A DNA stretch of 6,858 bases, from assembly GCA_002348825.1 (NCBI GenBank), contig DEBN01000059.1, positions 1,575 through 8,432 of the forward strand, read 5' to 3'. The translations under genes and the position numbers were made by a program. This stretch comes from Gammaproteobacteria bacterium UBA2955. GTDB taxonomy: Bacteria; Pseudomonadota; Gammaproteobacteria; Pseudomonadales; Azotimanducaceae. The notes under the pieces were generated by a model, which did not search any database, was not told the DNA's origin, and was given only the letters and a program-made list of their open reading frames with translations. Numbering within the stretch: position 1 is the stretch's first letter; the number at the start of each line of letters is the position of its first letter. Positions 1-6,168 of the stretch are shown piece by piece.

Positions 1-945
1 GGTGTGGGAAAATCTGTAGCCGAGATCGATCTGGCGCTCAAGGTCGGCGTGGGCTGCTTTAATGTAGAGAGTCGCAGCGAATTAATCCGCATTCAACAGC
101 GGGCAGAGTTGGCGCAGAAGGTCGCACCCATATCAATTCGTGTAAACCCAGATATCGACGCCAACACACACCCTTATATCTCAACCGGCTTAAAGGACAG
201 TAAGTTTGGCGTTGACGCAAATACCGCGTTAACCCTTTATTCCATAGCAGCAAAGTCAAAGGCGCTGAGTATTACCGGTATCGATTGCCACATCGGCTCG
301 CAAATCGCCAGCACCGGGCCGTTACTCGAGGCATTGCAAAGCATTCTTAAAATAGTCGACACCCTGTCGGACGGGGGCATCGAGCTGCAGCACGTTAACC
401 TTGGCGGCGGCTTTGGGGTGCGCTATCAGGACGAGCAGGCACTGGACCTCGACGCTTATGGGGCGCAGCTTCACAAGCTACTTGGACCACGCCAATTACC
501 TTTGCGCGTGGAGCCGGGGCGATCATTGACAGCTAATGGCGGTTTACTCCTCACTCAGGTTGAATATTTAAAGCCGGGGCAAGAAGGCGCTACCGGCTTT
601 GCAGTCGTTGATGCGGCGATGAACGACCTAATACGCCCATCTTTGTATGATGCCTGGCACGACATTGTTGTTGTCGACGGTGTCAATCCAGAAGATCCGA
701 TGCATCGGCTCGATGTGGTCGGCCCGATCTGCGAATCTGGTGACTTTCTAGCAAAGGATAGGTCGCTGCAACTGAGCGAGGACTCCCTTCTAGCTGTGCT
801 CTCCGCCGGTGCTTATGGCATGTGCTTAGCGTCGAATTACAACTCGCGCGGGCGCGCCGCCGAGGTCCTAGTCGACGGCACCAAATTAGAGTGCATACGC
901 CGCCGCGAGACCATTCAGGATCAACTGCGACTGGAGCTGCCCTAG
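1..945 (+). CDS. lysA: Diaminopimelate decarboxylase, 3' part (5' end outside window)
   Basis: This PLP-dependent enzyme of the alanine-racemase-like fold type III group decarboxylates meso-diaminopimelate to L-lysine, the last step of lysine synthesis in the cytoplasm. The frame is open from base 1, so the GTG at base 4 is internal and not the start. About 314 residues are present against a usual length near 415, so roughly the first 100, including the Schiff-base lysine, lie upstream. Visible motifs, numbered from that internal GTG, are HIGSQ (96-100), the glycine-rich PLP phosphate loop GGGFG (134-138), EPGRS (170-174), CESGDFLA (243-250) with the catalytic cysteine contributed across the dimer, and GAYG...SNYNSRGRAAEVLVDG (269-292). 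The C-terminal RRRET is also typical. It ends 12 bases before dapF, the preceding enzyme of the same pathway, so the two are surely cotranscribed. The identification is secure. Confidence 0.97.
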   Translation, partial: GVGKSVAEIDLALKVGVGCFNVESRSELIRIQQRAELAQKVAPISIRVNPDIDANTHPYISTGLKDSKFGVDANTALTLYSIAAKSKALSITGIDCHIGSQIASTGPLLEALQSILKIVDTLSDGGIELQHVNLGGGFGVRYQDEQALDLDAYGAQLHKLLGPRQLPLRVEPGRSLTANGGLLLTQVEYLKPGQEGATGFAVVDAAMNDLIRPSLYDAWHDIVVVDGVNPEDPMHRLDVVGPICESGDFLAKDRSLQLSEDSLLAVLSAGAYGMCLASNYNSRGRAAEVLVDGTKLECIRRRETIQDQLRLELP

Positions 946-957
946 GCACGCTAGCCC

Positions 958-1800
958 ATGGTCAAGTTTTATAAAATGCAAAGCCTAGGTAACGACTTCA
1001 TGGTCCTAGACGCGATCAGCTGTGGCGACCCGCTACCTACAGAAAAGATTAAACAGTGGGGACTGCGGAACGAAGGTGTCGGATTTGACCAGTTACTGGT
1101 GATAGCGCCACCTAACCGACCAGACGCTGACTTCCAATACCTGATCTACAACGCCGATGGCAGCGAATCCGAGCAATGCGGCAACGGCACTCGATGTGTC
1201 GCTTGGCTGGTGAGGCACTTAGGTCTGAGCAACAAGTCACGACTTACATGGCACAGCAAAGGTGGTGTCATTCATACGCGGCTGCTCGAAGAACGCAACC
1301 CGATGATGATTGAGACGACGTTGCCAGCACCGTCACTAGACGCCAGCACCGTACCGTTCGTTGCAAACACAAAAACAAATACCGCTGTGCTGGAGGTCGA
1401 TAATAGGGATTTTAAAGTTACCGCAGTGTCCACAGGTAACCCTCATGGGGTTGTCTTTGTCGACAACATCGCTACGGTCGATGTAGCAACCATAGGCGCC
1501 CAACTCAGCATCCACAGTGCTTTTCCTAACCACGCTAACATCGGGTTCTGTCAGGTGGTGGATCGTTCGTTCGTGCGTTTGCGCGTCTATGAACGAGGCG
1601 TCGGGGAAACACGTGCCTGCGGCACCGGGGCTAGTGCTGCGGTCGTAGCCGCGCACAGTCAAAGTCTGGTCGACACCCAAGTGAAAGTGTCGCTGCCAGG
1701 TGGCAAGCTACGAATTCGTTGGTCTGGGCCGAATCAACCCATTACCATGTCCGGCGGGGCCACCCTAGTGTTCGAGGGTGAAATAAATCTCAAGGAGTAG
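958..1800 (+). CDS. dapF: Diaminopimelate epimerase
   Basis: DapF is a cofactor-independent racemase that converts LL-diaminopimelate to meso-diaminopimelate, supplying both LysA and peptidoglycan synthesis. At 280 residues it matches the usual length (about 275). The two pseudo-symmetric halves each carry their catalytic cysteine: Cys74 in NADGSESEQCGNGTRC (65-80) and Cys221 in ERGVGETRACGTGASAA (212-228). The N-terminus KMQSLGNDF and the GVGFDQLL segment (40-47) are family hallmarks, as is TGNPHGVVFV (159-168). The ATG is set by this conserved N-terminus. No good Shine-Dalgarno sequence lies at normal distance (a GGAG is about 21 bases upstream), which suggests translation coupled to lysA. 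The end of the gene carries the ribosome-binding site of the next gene. Both active-site halves are intact, so it should be functional. Confidence 0.98.
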   Translation: MVKFYKMQSLGNDFMVLDAISCGDPLPTEKIKQWGLRNEGVGFDQLLVIAPPNRPDADFQYLIYNADGSESEQCGNGTRCVAWLVRHLGLSNKSRLTWHSKGGVIHTRLLEERNPMMIETTLPAPSLDASTVPFVANTKTNTAVLEVDNRDFKVTAVSTGNPHGVVFVDNIATVDVATIGAQLSIHSAFPNHANIGFCQVVDRSFVRLRVYERGVGETRACGTGASAAVVAAHSQSLVDTQVKVSLPGGKLRIRWSGPNQPITMSGGATLVFEGEINLKE

Positions 1801-1804
1801 CGCG

Positions 1805-2518
1805 ATGCCGTTTCGACCACGCGATTCGAAATCAAAAGACGCAAGCCTGCACCTGGCCAGCGAGTCACTCAGCGATCAGCAGGTTCTGGATTATTTGCGT
1901 GCCAACCCAGATTTTTTCCAACAACACGCCGCGGCTATAGCGGAACTGAGCTTATCCCACGAGTCGGGGAACGCTGTCTCGCTAATCGAACACCAGGTCG
2001 CCATCCTACGCGAGCGCAACATGACCATGCGCCGGCGCATGAATGAACTTCTGCAAGCTGCGAGAAGCAACGACGAAATATTCGCTAAAACCAGGTCGCT
2101 CAACCTCGCACTGCTCGAGGTAAACTCCTGGCACGAGTTGAACGAGGTTCTGGCGACCCACGTTTTGGTCGACTTTGAAGCAGACTTCGTCTGTGCGCAC
2201 TTAGCCGCGGCAAACTTAGTGCTGGCTCTGGATCATATTCAACATCACGTAGAACAGCTGCCTTGTCTGCACCTGCAAAACAACAGCGAGGCAGCTTGCA
2301 CCGTATTACGCGAGGACGAGCTGCATCAACTATTCCCGATGTCAGACCACGACGAGACCGGTAGCGCCGTGTTGCTGCAGCTAAAAGTGCGAGAGGGCAC
2401 TGGCGTGTTGTGCATAGGTAGCCGCAGTCCCACGCGCTTTGCGAAGAATATGGATACTTTATTCGTCCAATACATCGCCGATATTCTCGCCAAAGTTATG
2501 AACCGGCTCGGCGGGTGA
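1805..2518 (+). CDS. DUF484 family protein (GAF-like), conserved xerC-upstream gene
   Basis: This is a protein of the DUF484 family, whose biochemical role is not established. The N-terminal signature is clear: a YLRANPDFFQQH element (30-41), then SGNAVSLIEHQVAILRERN (54-72) leading into a charged helix, probably coiled coil, up to about residue 92 (LLQAARSNDEIF). The rest (about 100-237) resembles a degenerate GAF-type sensory fold, with the family's GVLCIGSRSPTRF segment (200-212) near the end. The 237 residues fit the family length. I see no signal peptide, membrane segment or catalytic motif. The start is supported by a strong AAGGAG at 1792-1797, seven bases before the ATG and inside the end of dapF. 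Its stop overlaps the xerC start. Genes of this family habitually sit between dapF and xerC, which suggests a link to XerC or cell-envelope growth, but that is only inference from position. Confidence 0.93.
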   Translation: MPFRPRDSKSKDASLHLASESLSDQQVLDYLRANPDFFQQHAAAIAELSLSHESGNAVSLIEHQVAILRERNMTMRRRMNELLQAARSNDEIFAKTRSLNLALLEVNSWHELNEVLATHVLVDFEADFVCAHLAAANLVLALDHIQHHVEQLPCLHLQNNSEAACTVLREDELHQLFPMSDHDETGSAVLLQLKVREGTGVLCIGSRSPTRFAKNMDTLFVQYIADILAKVMNRLGG

Positions 2519-3411
2519 TGAGCAAAGATTCGCCGTTAGTTGAGGAGTTTCTGACTCATCTGCAGCACAGCAAGCGCTATTCCAGACACACGCTGCAAGC
2601 GTATCGACGGGACTTGGAACGCTACATCGCGGGCCTCGAGCAGGCTTGCACGCAAGCTAACGCAAAAGACATTCAAAGTTTCGTTAGTCGTCTGCGTCAT
2701 CAGCGTCTCACTGCAAAAACGATTCAACGTAACCTTTCTGCGGTGCGCAGCTTCTACGAACACCTGTTAAAACACAATCTAGTTTCGGTAAATCCGGCAA
2801 AGTTAGTCTCCGCGCCTAAAGCCACCCGCAACCTTCCAAAGGTATTGGATGCGGATAAAGTCTCACAGCTGCTGGATTTTGCCGACCCGAAAGACGGCCG
2901 CTCAATACGCGATCAAGCGATCTTAGAATTGTTTTACGGCAGCGGGTTGCGTCTGAGCGAGGTGGTGAACCTACGCGTATCCGATCTCGATCTAAACCAA
3001 GGCTTTGTCGACGTGCTCGGTAAAGGCAATAAAAATCGGCTGGTTCCTCTGGGTCGACATTGCGTAAGAGCGCTTAGGCGATGGCTTGCCATGCATCCCA
3101 ATCCATCCGCAGACAACTGGTTACTGCCCGGCCGCGGCGCACAGCCTCTAAGCCCTCGCACGATACAGAACCGTATTAAGCGGGTGGCCCAACGCCAATT
3201 AGGAGAAAATTCGCTCCATCCTCACATGCTGCGTCACAGTTTCGCGACCCACATGCTCGAATCGTCTGGCGACCTTAGGGCCGTGCAGGAATTACTTGGA
3301 CATGCGGACATCGCCACAACGCAAATCTATACTCATCTAGATTTTCAACATCTGGCACGGGTGTACGACGATGCGCATCCACGGGCGCGCAACTCGGAGA
3401 TACAAGAATGA
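2518..3411 (+). CDS. xerC: Tyrosine recombinase XerC
   Basis: XerC acts with XerD at the chromosomal dif site to resolve chromosome dimers at division, under FtsK control. Numbered from the ATG at 2518 (297 residues; E. coli XerC has 298), the N-terminal SAM-like core-binding domain spans about 1-95. The catalytic domain carries the full set: Arg145 (GSGLRLSE), Lys169 (GKGNK), His236 and Arg239 (HPHMLRH), His262 (LLGHA) and nucleophile Tyr271 (TTQIYTHLDF). The stretch from 232 to 291, ending in YDDAHPRA, is typical of XerC rather than XerD or phage integrases. A GTG at 2515 in the same frame would give one more residue and a 4-base overlap; I prefer the ATG, which overlaps the upstream TGA by one base (TGATG). 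No clear Shine-Dalgarno is visible, which suggests translational coupling to the DUF484 gene. The next gene starts inside the xerC stop. Confidence 0.96.
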   Translation: MSKDSPLVEEFLTHLQHSKRYSRHTLQAYRRDLERYIAGLEQACTQANAKDIQSFVSRLRHQRLTAKTIQRNLSAVRSFYEHLLKHNLVSVNPAKLVSAPKATRNLPKVLDADKVSQLLDFADPKDGRSIRDQAILELFYGSGLRLSEVVNLRVSDLDLNQGFVDVLGKGNKNRLVPLGRHCVRALRRWLAMHPNPSADNWLLPGRGAQPLSPRTIQNRIKRVAQRQLGENSLHPHMLRHSFATHMLESSGDLRAVQELLGHADIATTQIYTHLDFQHLARVYDDAHPRARNSEIQE

Positions 3412-4136
3412 ACGGTTTGCGATTAGTCACGCTGGATCTAGACAACACGTTGTGGGATGTAGAAAAAACGATACGCGCCGCCGAGCAAGAGCTTGTGCAG
3501 TGGTTAGCTCAACACGCGCGCCCCGCACACGAAATCTATACGTCGTCGGACATCTTAGACTTACGTAACCAGACACTGGAGCGACATCCAGATATCCGGC
3601 ACGATTTAAGCCGGTTACGTATCGAAATATTATTCAGTGTGATGCGCGCGGCTCAGTATCCTGTGGATGAGGCACGAAAACTCGCGGATGCCGCTTTTGA
3701 GGTGTTTTTCGCGGGACGCAACCGAGTTGCTTTTTTTCCTCATGCATTAGAAATGCTCAGAGCCCTGAGCGCGCGCTATCCCATCTATGCACTGACTAAT
3801 GGCAACGCCGACGCCAAACGCACGGGTATAAGTCCTTATTTGCAAGGCGCTATTTCAAGCGCTGACGTCGGCGCCAGCAAGCCAGACCCACGCATGTTTC
3901 AGGCCGCGCTCGATCGAGCGGGTATCGAGGCTCAACACTGTGTACATATCGGCGATCACATTGACGATGACATCAACGGCGCCAACGCTGTCGGCATGCA
4001 CAGTATATGGGTTAATTTAAACAACACTCAGACCGTCGATGAGGGCTCGGAGCCGGGGCACCAGGTACACCACCTGAGTGAAGTTATGGGCGCTATCGCG
4101 GCCATAGAAGCCACCCTCGCCAACAACCCAAAGTAG
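3408..4136 (+). CDS. yigB: HAD-superfamily hydrolase, YigB-like phosphatase
   Basis: A cytoplasmic HAD subfamily IA phosphatase of 242 residues. All four motifs are present: I, DLDNT with nucleophile Asp10 and acid/base Asp12; II, LTNGN with Thr130; III, Lys158 in SKPD; IV, GDHIDDD with Asp183 and Asp188. The helical cap lies at about 18-105. The position directly after xerC and the pattern of conserved residues match E. coli YigB, which is reported to dephosphorylate 5-amino-6-(5-phosphoribitylamino)uracil in riboflavin synthesis. HAD phosphatases are promiscuous, so the substrate here is inferred. The start overlaps the xerC stop as ATGA, and a GGAG at 3396-3399 sits eight bases upstream of the ATG. 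It is the last gene of the plus-strand operon and ends five bases from the stop of the convergent thrC. The fold is certain; the exact substrate is not. Confidence 0.9.
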   Translation: MNGLRLVTLDLDNTLWDVEKTIRAAEQELVQWLAQHARPAHEIYTSSDILDLRNQTLERHPDIRHDLSRLRIEILFSVMRAAQYPVDEARKLADAAFEVFFAGRNRVAFFPHALEMLRALSARYPIYALTNGNADAKRTGISPYLQGAISSADVGASKPDPRMFQAALDRAGIEAQHCVHIGDHIDDDINGANAVGMHSIWVNLNNTQTVDEGSEPGHQVHHLSEVMGAIAAIEATLANNPK

Positions 4137-4145
4137 CGCCGCTAC
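4133..4145. repeat. Short inverted repeat carrying both convergent stop codons
   Basis: GTAGC (4133-4137) and GCTAC (4141-4145) form a perfect 5-base inverted repeat around the 3-base spacer GCC. The left arm contains the TAG stop of the plus-strand HAD gene (4134-4136), and the right arm contains the TAG stop of minus-strand thrC (4142-4144). No T-run follows on either side, so it is at best a weak transcript end. It may be no more than the chance outcome of two TAG codons meeting tail to tail with similar flanking bases. Confidence 0.4.
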
Positions 4146-5503
4146 GCGAGAATAGCCTCCGCTACAAACGCTTTAACTGCTGCTAGGTCGGCGTCCAAGT
4201 TGCTCTTACGTTGTGGCAGCCCTGCAAGCGCATCAAGGCTCGGGTGCGTCGGAGCGATATCGGTAGCTTCTTTGACGGCCTCGGGAAACTTCGCCGGATG
4301 CGCCGTCGCGATGCACATAATCGGCTCCTCTGCCGCACAGGTCTGCTGCGCAGCCGCTACCCCTATCGCCGTATGCGGATCCAGAACATAAGCAAACTGA
4401 TTTTTTATGCGTCGCATCGCCGCTAGCGTTTGCGTTTGATTGATCGCAACGGCCGCGAACAGCTCGGTTTGCGGCGCAGCGCCGAGGCTCGCACGTCCGG
4501 TCGCCGCAAAATCGGACATAAACGCATTAAGGCGCTGGCTGTCTTGCTCAAAATGGTAATAAAGAAAACGTTCGAAATTACTCGCAACCTGTATATCCAT
4601 TGCTGGCGACAACGTCTGATGAACTGGGCCCAATGCGTACTCTCCAGTCTCAAAAAAGCGCGCCAGAATGTCGTTATCGTTGGTCGCAACAATAAGTCTG
4701 TCGATCGGGAAGCCCATTTTTTGCGCTAGATAGGCCGCAAATACATTACCAAAGTTACCGGTCGGCACCGAAAACTGGGCCGGCACCGGCGTTTTTAGAC
4801 TGGCGTAACCATAGTAAACAATCTGCGCGAGTACGCGCGCCCAATTGACAGAATTAACCGCGCCTAATTGATATCTTTCCTTGTAGTCGAGATCTGAAAA
4901 GGTCTCTTTCATCAACCGTTGGCAATCGTCAAATGTCCCGTTCACAGCAATGCAGTGCACATTGCGGTCGGCCACGGTTGTCATCTGCAATTCTTGCAGC
5001 GGGCTTACTCGACCTTGCGGGTAAAGAATAAAAATGTCGACGTTATCTTGTCCGCGGACGCCGGCGATCGCCGCACCGCCCGTATCACCACTGGTCGCGC
5101 CCAAGATATTCAGTCGTTGGTTGCGGGCTACAAGCACGTGCTGGAATAACCGACCCAACAATTGCAGCGCAACATCTTTAAACGCCAAAGTCGGCCCGTG
5201 GAAAAGTTCCACCACCGTGACGTTGTCTAGCGTCCGCCAACCAACAACCTCTGGATGCTCAAACGTTGCGTAGGCCTCAACAATCAGCTCGTTAAGTGTT
5301 GTGGTATCTATGTCGTCGACAAACAAACCGATGATGTGCTGCGCAAGCTCGACAAAACTGCAACGCCGCCAGGCATCAAGCTCAGCCGTCACGTCAGGTA
5401 TCGTCTCCGGAACAAGTAATCCGCCGTCGGACGCCAGACCCATCAACAGGGCATCGGAAAAACGCAGGCCGGCCACGCCGCCACGGGTGCTTTTATATTT
5501 CAT
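4142..5503 (-). CDS. thrC: Threonine synthase
   Basis: ThrC converts O-phospho-L-homoserine and water to L-threonine and phosphate with PLP, in the cytoplasm. The protein has 453 residues, within the family range (E. coli 428; longer forms are common). The N-terminal domain opens with MKYKSTRG, the family hallmark, which fixes the ATG, and SDGGLLVPE follows (25-33). The PLP lysine is Lys109 in HGPTLAFKDVALQLLG. The phosphate-binding loop is GATSGDTGGAA (135-145), with SVPTGNFGN (245-253), SPAMDIQVASNFER (299-312), LDPHTA (374-379) and AHPAKFPEAV (401-410) behind it. No Shine-Dalgarno of normal strength precedes the ATG; only ACAAAG is there. The gene is cut off from glnK by a terminator and converges on the lysA operon. 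Homoserine dehydrogenase, often just upstream of thrC, is absent here. The identification is secure. Confidence 0.98.
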   Translation of the reverse strand: MKYKSTRGGVAGLRFSDALLMGLASDGGLLVPETIPDVTAELDAWRRCSFVELAQHIIGLFVDDIDTTTLNELIVEAYATFEHPEVVGWRTLDNVTVVELFHGPTLAFKDVALQLLGRLFQHVLVARNQRLNILGATSGDTGGAAIAGVRGQDNVDIFILYPQGRVSPLQELQMTTVADRNVHCIAVNGTFDDCQRLMKETFSDLDYKERYQLGAVNSVNWARVLAQIVYYGYASLKTPVPAQFSVPTGNFGNVFAAYLAQKMGFPIDRLIVATNDNDILARFFETGEYALGPVHQTLSPAMDIQVASNFERFLYYHFEQDSQRLNAFMSDFAATGRASLGAAPQTELFAAVAINQTQTLAAMRRIKNQFAYVLDPHTAIGVAAAQQTCAAEEPIMCIATAHPAKFPEAVKEATDIAPTHPSLDALAGLPQRKSNLDADLAAVKAFVAEAILA

Positions 5504-5574
5504 CTTTGTTTAATCGCAACAGGGAGAGCTTAATATTGATCTTCAGTGGTGGAGTTTAAGCCAGTCCCGCCGAG

Positions 5575-5592
5575 TTTGGCAGTCATGCCAAA
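5575..5592 (-). repeat. Inverted repeat in the thrC leader
   Basis: TTTGGCA (5575-5581) and TGCCAAA (5586-5592) are perfect 7-base inverted arms around a 4-base loop, about 70-90 bases before the thrC ATG. As minus-strand RNA this is a small hairpin without a following U-run, so it is not a terminator. It could be a dyad operator or a leader hairpin. A separate, weaker pair, TTTGCT (5593-5598) and AGCAAA (5611-5616), abuts it on the upstream side and overlaps the candidate promoter. The repeat is plain in the sequence; its function is unknown. Confidence 0.5.
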
Positions 5593-5605
5593 TTTGCTGT
5601 CGCGA

Positions 5606-5634
5606 AAAATAGCAAAATCTGGGCCTTACATTAA
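5606..5634 (-). promoter_or_regulatory. Candidate thrC promoter (sigma-54-like or extended -10 sigma-70-like)
   Basis: Because a terminator lies between glnK and thrC, a promoter is expected in 5504-5632. Two overlapping readings exist on the minus strand. One is sigma-54-like: GG at 5625-5624, ten bases, then GC at 5613-5612, in the context AGGCCCA-GATT-TTGCT, with a full match to the -12 element and a partial match to the -24 element. The other is sigma-70-like: TTAATG (5634-5629), 17 bases, then TATTTT (5611-5606) preceded by TGC (extended -10). Both place the start near 5600 and give a leader of about 97 bases. The -35 reading overlaps the terminator U-tract. Matches are imperfect and could be chance. 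Confidence 0.3.
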
Positions 5635-5657
5635 AAAAGGCTGCCGAAGCAGCCTTT
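5633..5657 (-). terminator. Rho-independent terminator of glnK
   Basis: On the minus strand AAAGGCTGC (5657-5649), loop TTCG (5648-5645) and GCAGCCTTT (5644-5636) form a perfect 9-base stem closed by a C(UUCG)G tetraloop. A T-run of six (5638-5633, partly in the stem) follows, which is a textbook intrinsic terminator. It begins 36 bases after the glnK stop and isolates glnK from thrC. In the plus direction the stem is followed only by a short TTTAT, so plus-strand termination would be weak. Confidence 0.92.
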
Positions 5658-5693
5658 ATAGCGATGGAAGTTAAAATCTCGGCGCGTGCACGA

Positions 5694-6050
<357 letters not shown>

Positions 6051-6071
6051 CTATTGTTACTGACGGCTTTT

Positions 6072-6085
6072 GCAGAGTCCTTACC
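6072..6085 (-). promoter_or_regulatory. Candidate sigma-54 promoter of glnK
   Basis: On the minus strand GG (6085-6084), ten bases, then GC (6073-6072) lie in the context AGGTAAG-GACT-CTGCA, the -24/-12 spacing required by sigma-54 holoenzyme. Matches to the consensus are 4 of 7 at -24 and 4 of 5 at -12. The predicted start is a G near 6060, giving a 28-base leader before the glnK ATG with its strong ribosome-binding site. glnK genes are commonly NtrC/sigma-54 controlled, which makes the location sensible. No recognisable NtrC site is seen nearby, and GG-N10-GC alone is not rare. Confidence 0.38.
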
Positions 6086-6151
6086 TGTGGCTTTTCGCTC
6101 GAACCCGGAGACGTTACTTTAGCGCCGCCGGGCTCTAGCGTACAGGACTCT
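6074..6151 (-). repeat. Nested inverted repeats between amtB and glnK
   Basis: On the minus strand an outer pair, AGAGTCCT (6151-6144) and AGGACTCT (6081-6074), is perfect over 8 bases. It encloses an inner pair, GAGCCCGG (6135-6128) and CCGGGTTC (6108-6101), which pairs over 8 bases with one G-U. The inner loop is 19 bases. No T-run follows, so a rho-independent terminator for amtB is not supported. The outer right arm lies inside the spacer of the candidate sigma-54 promoter, so the outer pair could be two operator half-sites 70 bases apart centre to centre, or an RNA structure in an amtB-glnK transcript. Function unknown. Confidence 0.45.
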
Positions 6152-6168
6152 ACTCAGCCAGTTGCCTG

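Noticed and set aside
829..876. LysA NSRGRAAEVLVDG with Gly where some homologues have Pro
   Set aside because: The Gly form is, to my knowledge, normal among gammaproteobacterial LysA proteins and does not touch a catalytic residue.
4..945. LysA as a short or broken protein lacking the PLP lysine
   Set aside because: The frame is open to base 1 and reads into conserved family sequence, so the missing N-terminus is a window-edge effect.
683..949. 88-codon open frame on the minus strand inside lysA
   Set aside because: It lies wholly opposite a clearly coding, conserved frame, its translation is rich in Arg and resembles no family, and it has no ribosome-binding site.
1336..1680. 114-codon open frame on the minus strand inside dapF
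   Set aside because: It is a shadow of the conserved dapF frame, including the second catalytic cysteine region; the translation shows no recognisable domain.
2518..3411. Tyrosine recombinase as a sign of a prophage or integron
   Set aside because: The C-terminal motif set and the dapF-DUF484 context identify the housekeeping XerC; no att sites, cassettes or phage genes are present.
6090..6110. GGGTTCGAGC on the minus strand, resembling a tRNA T-arm
   Set aside because: The bases after it do not pair back to form the T-stem, and no acceptor, D-arm or anticodon arm can be drawn around it.
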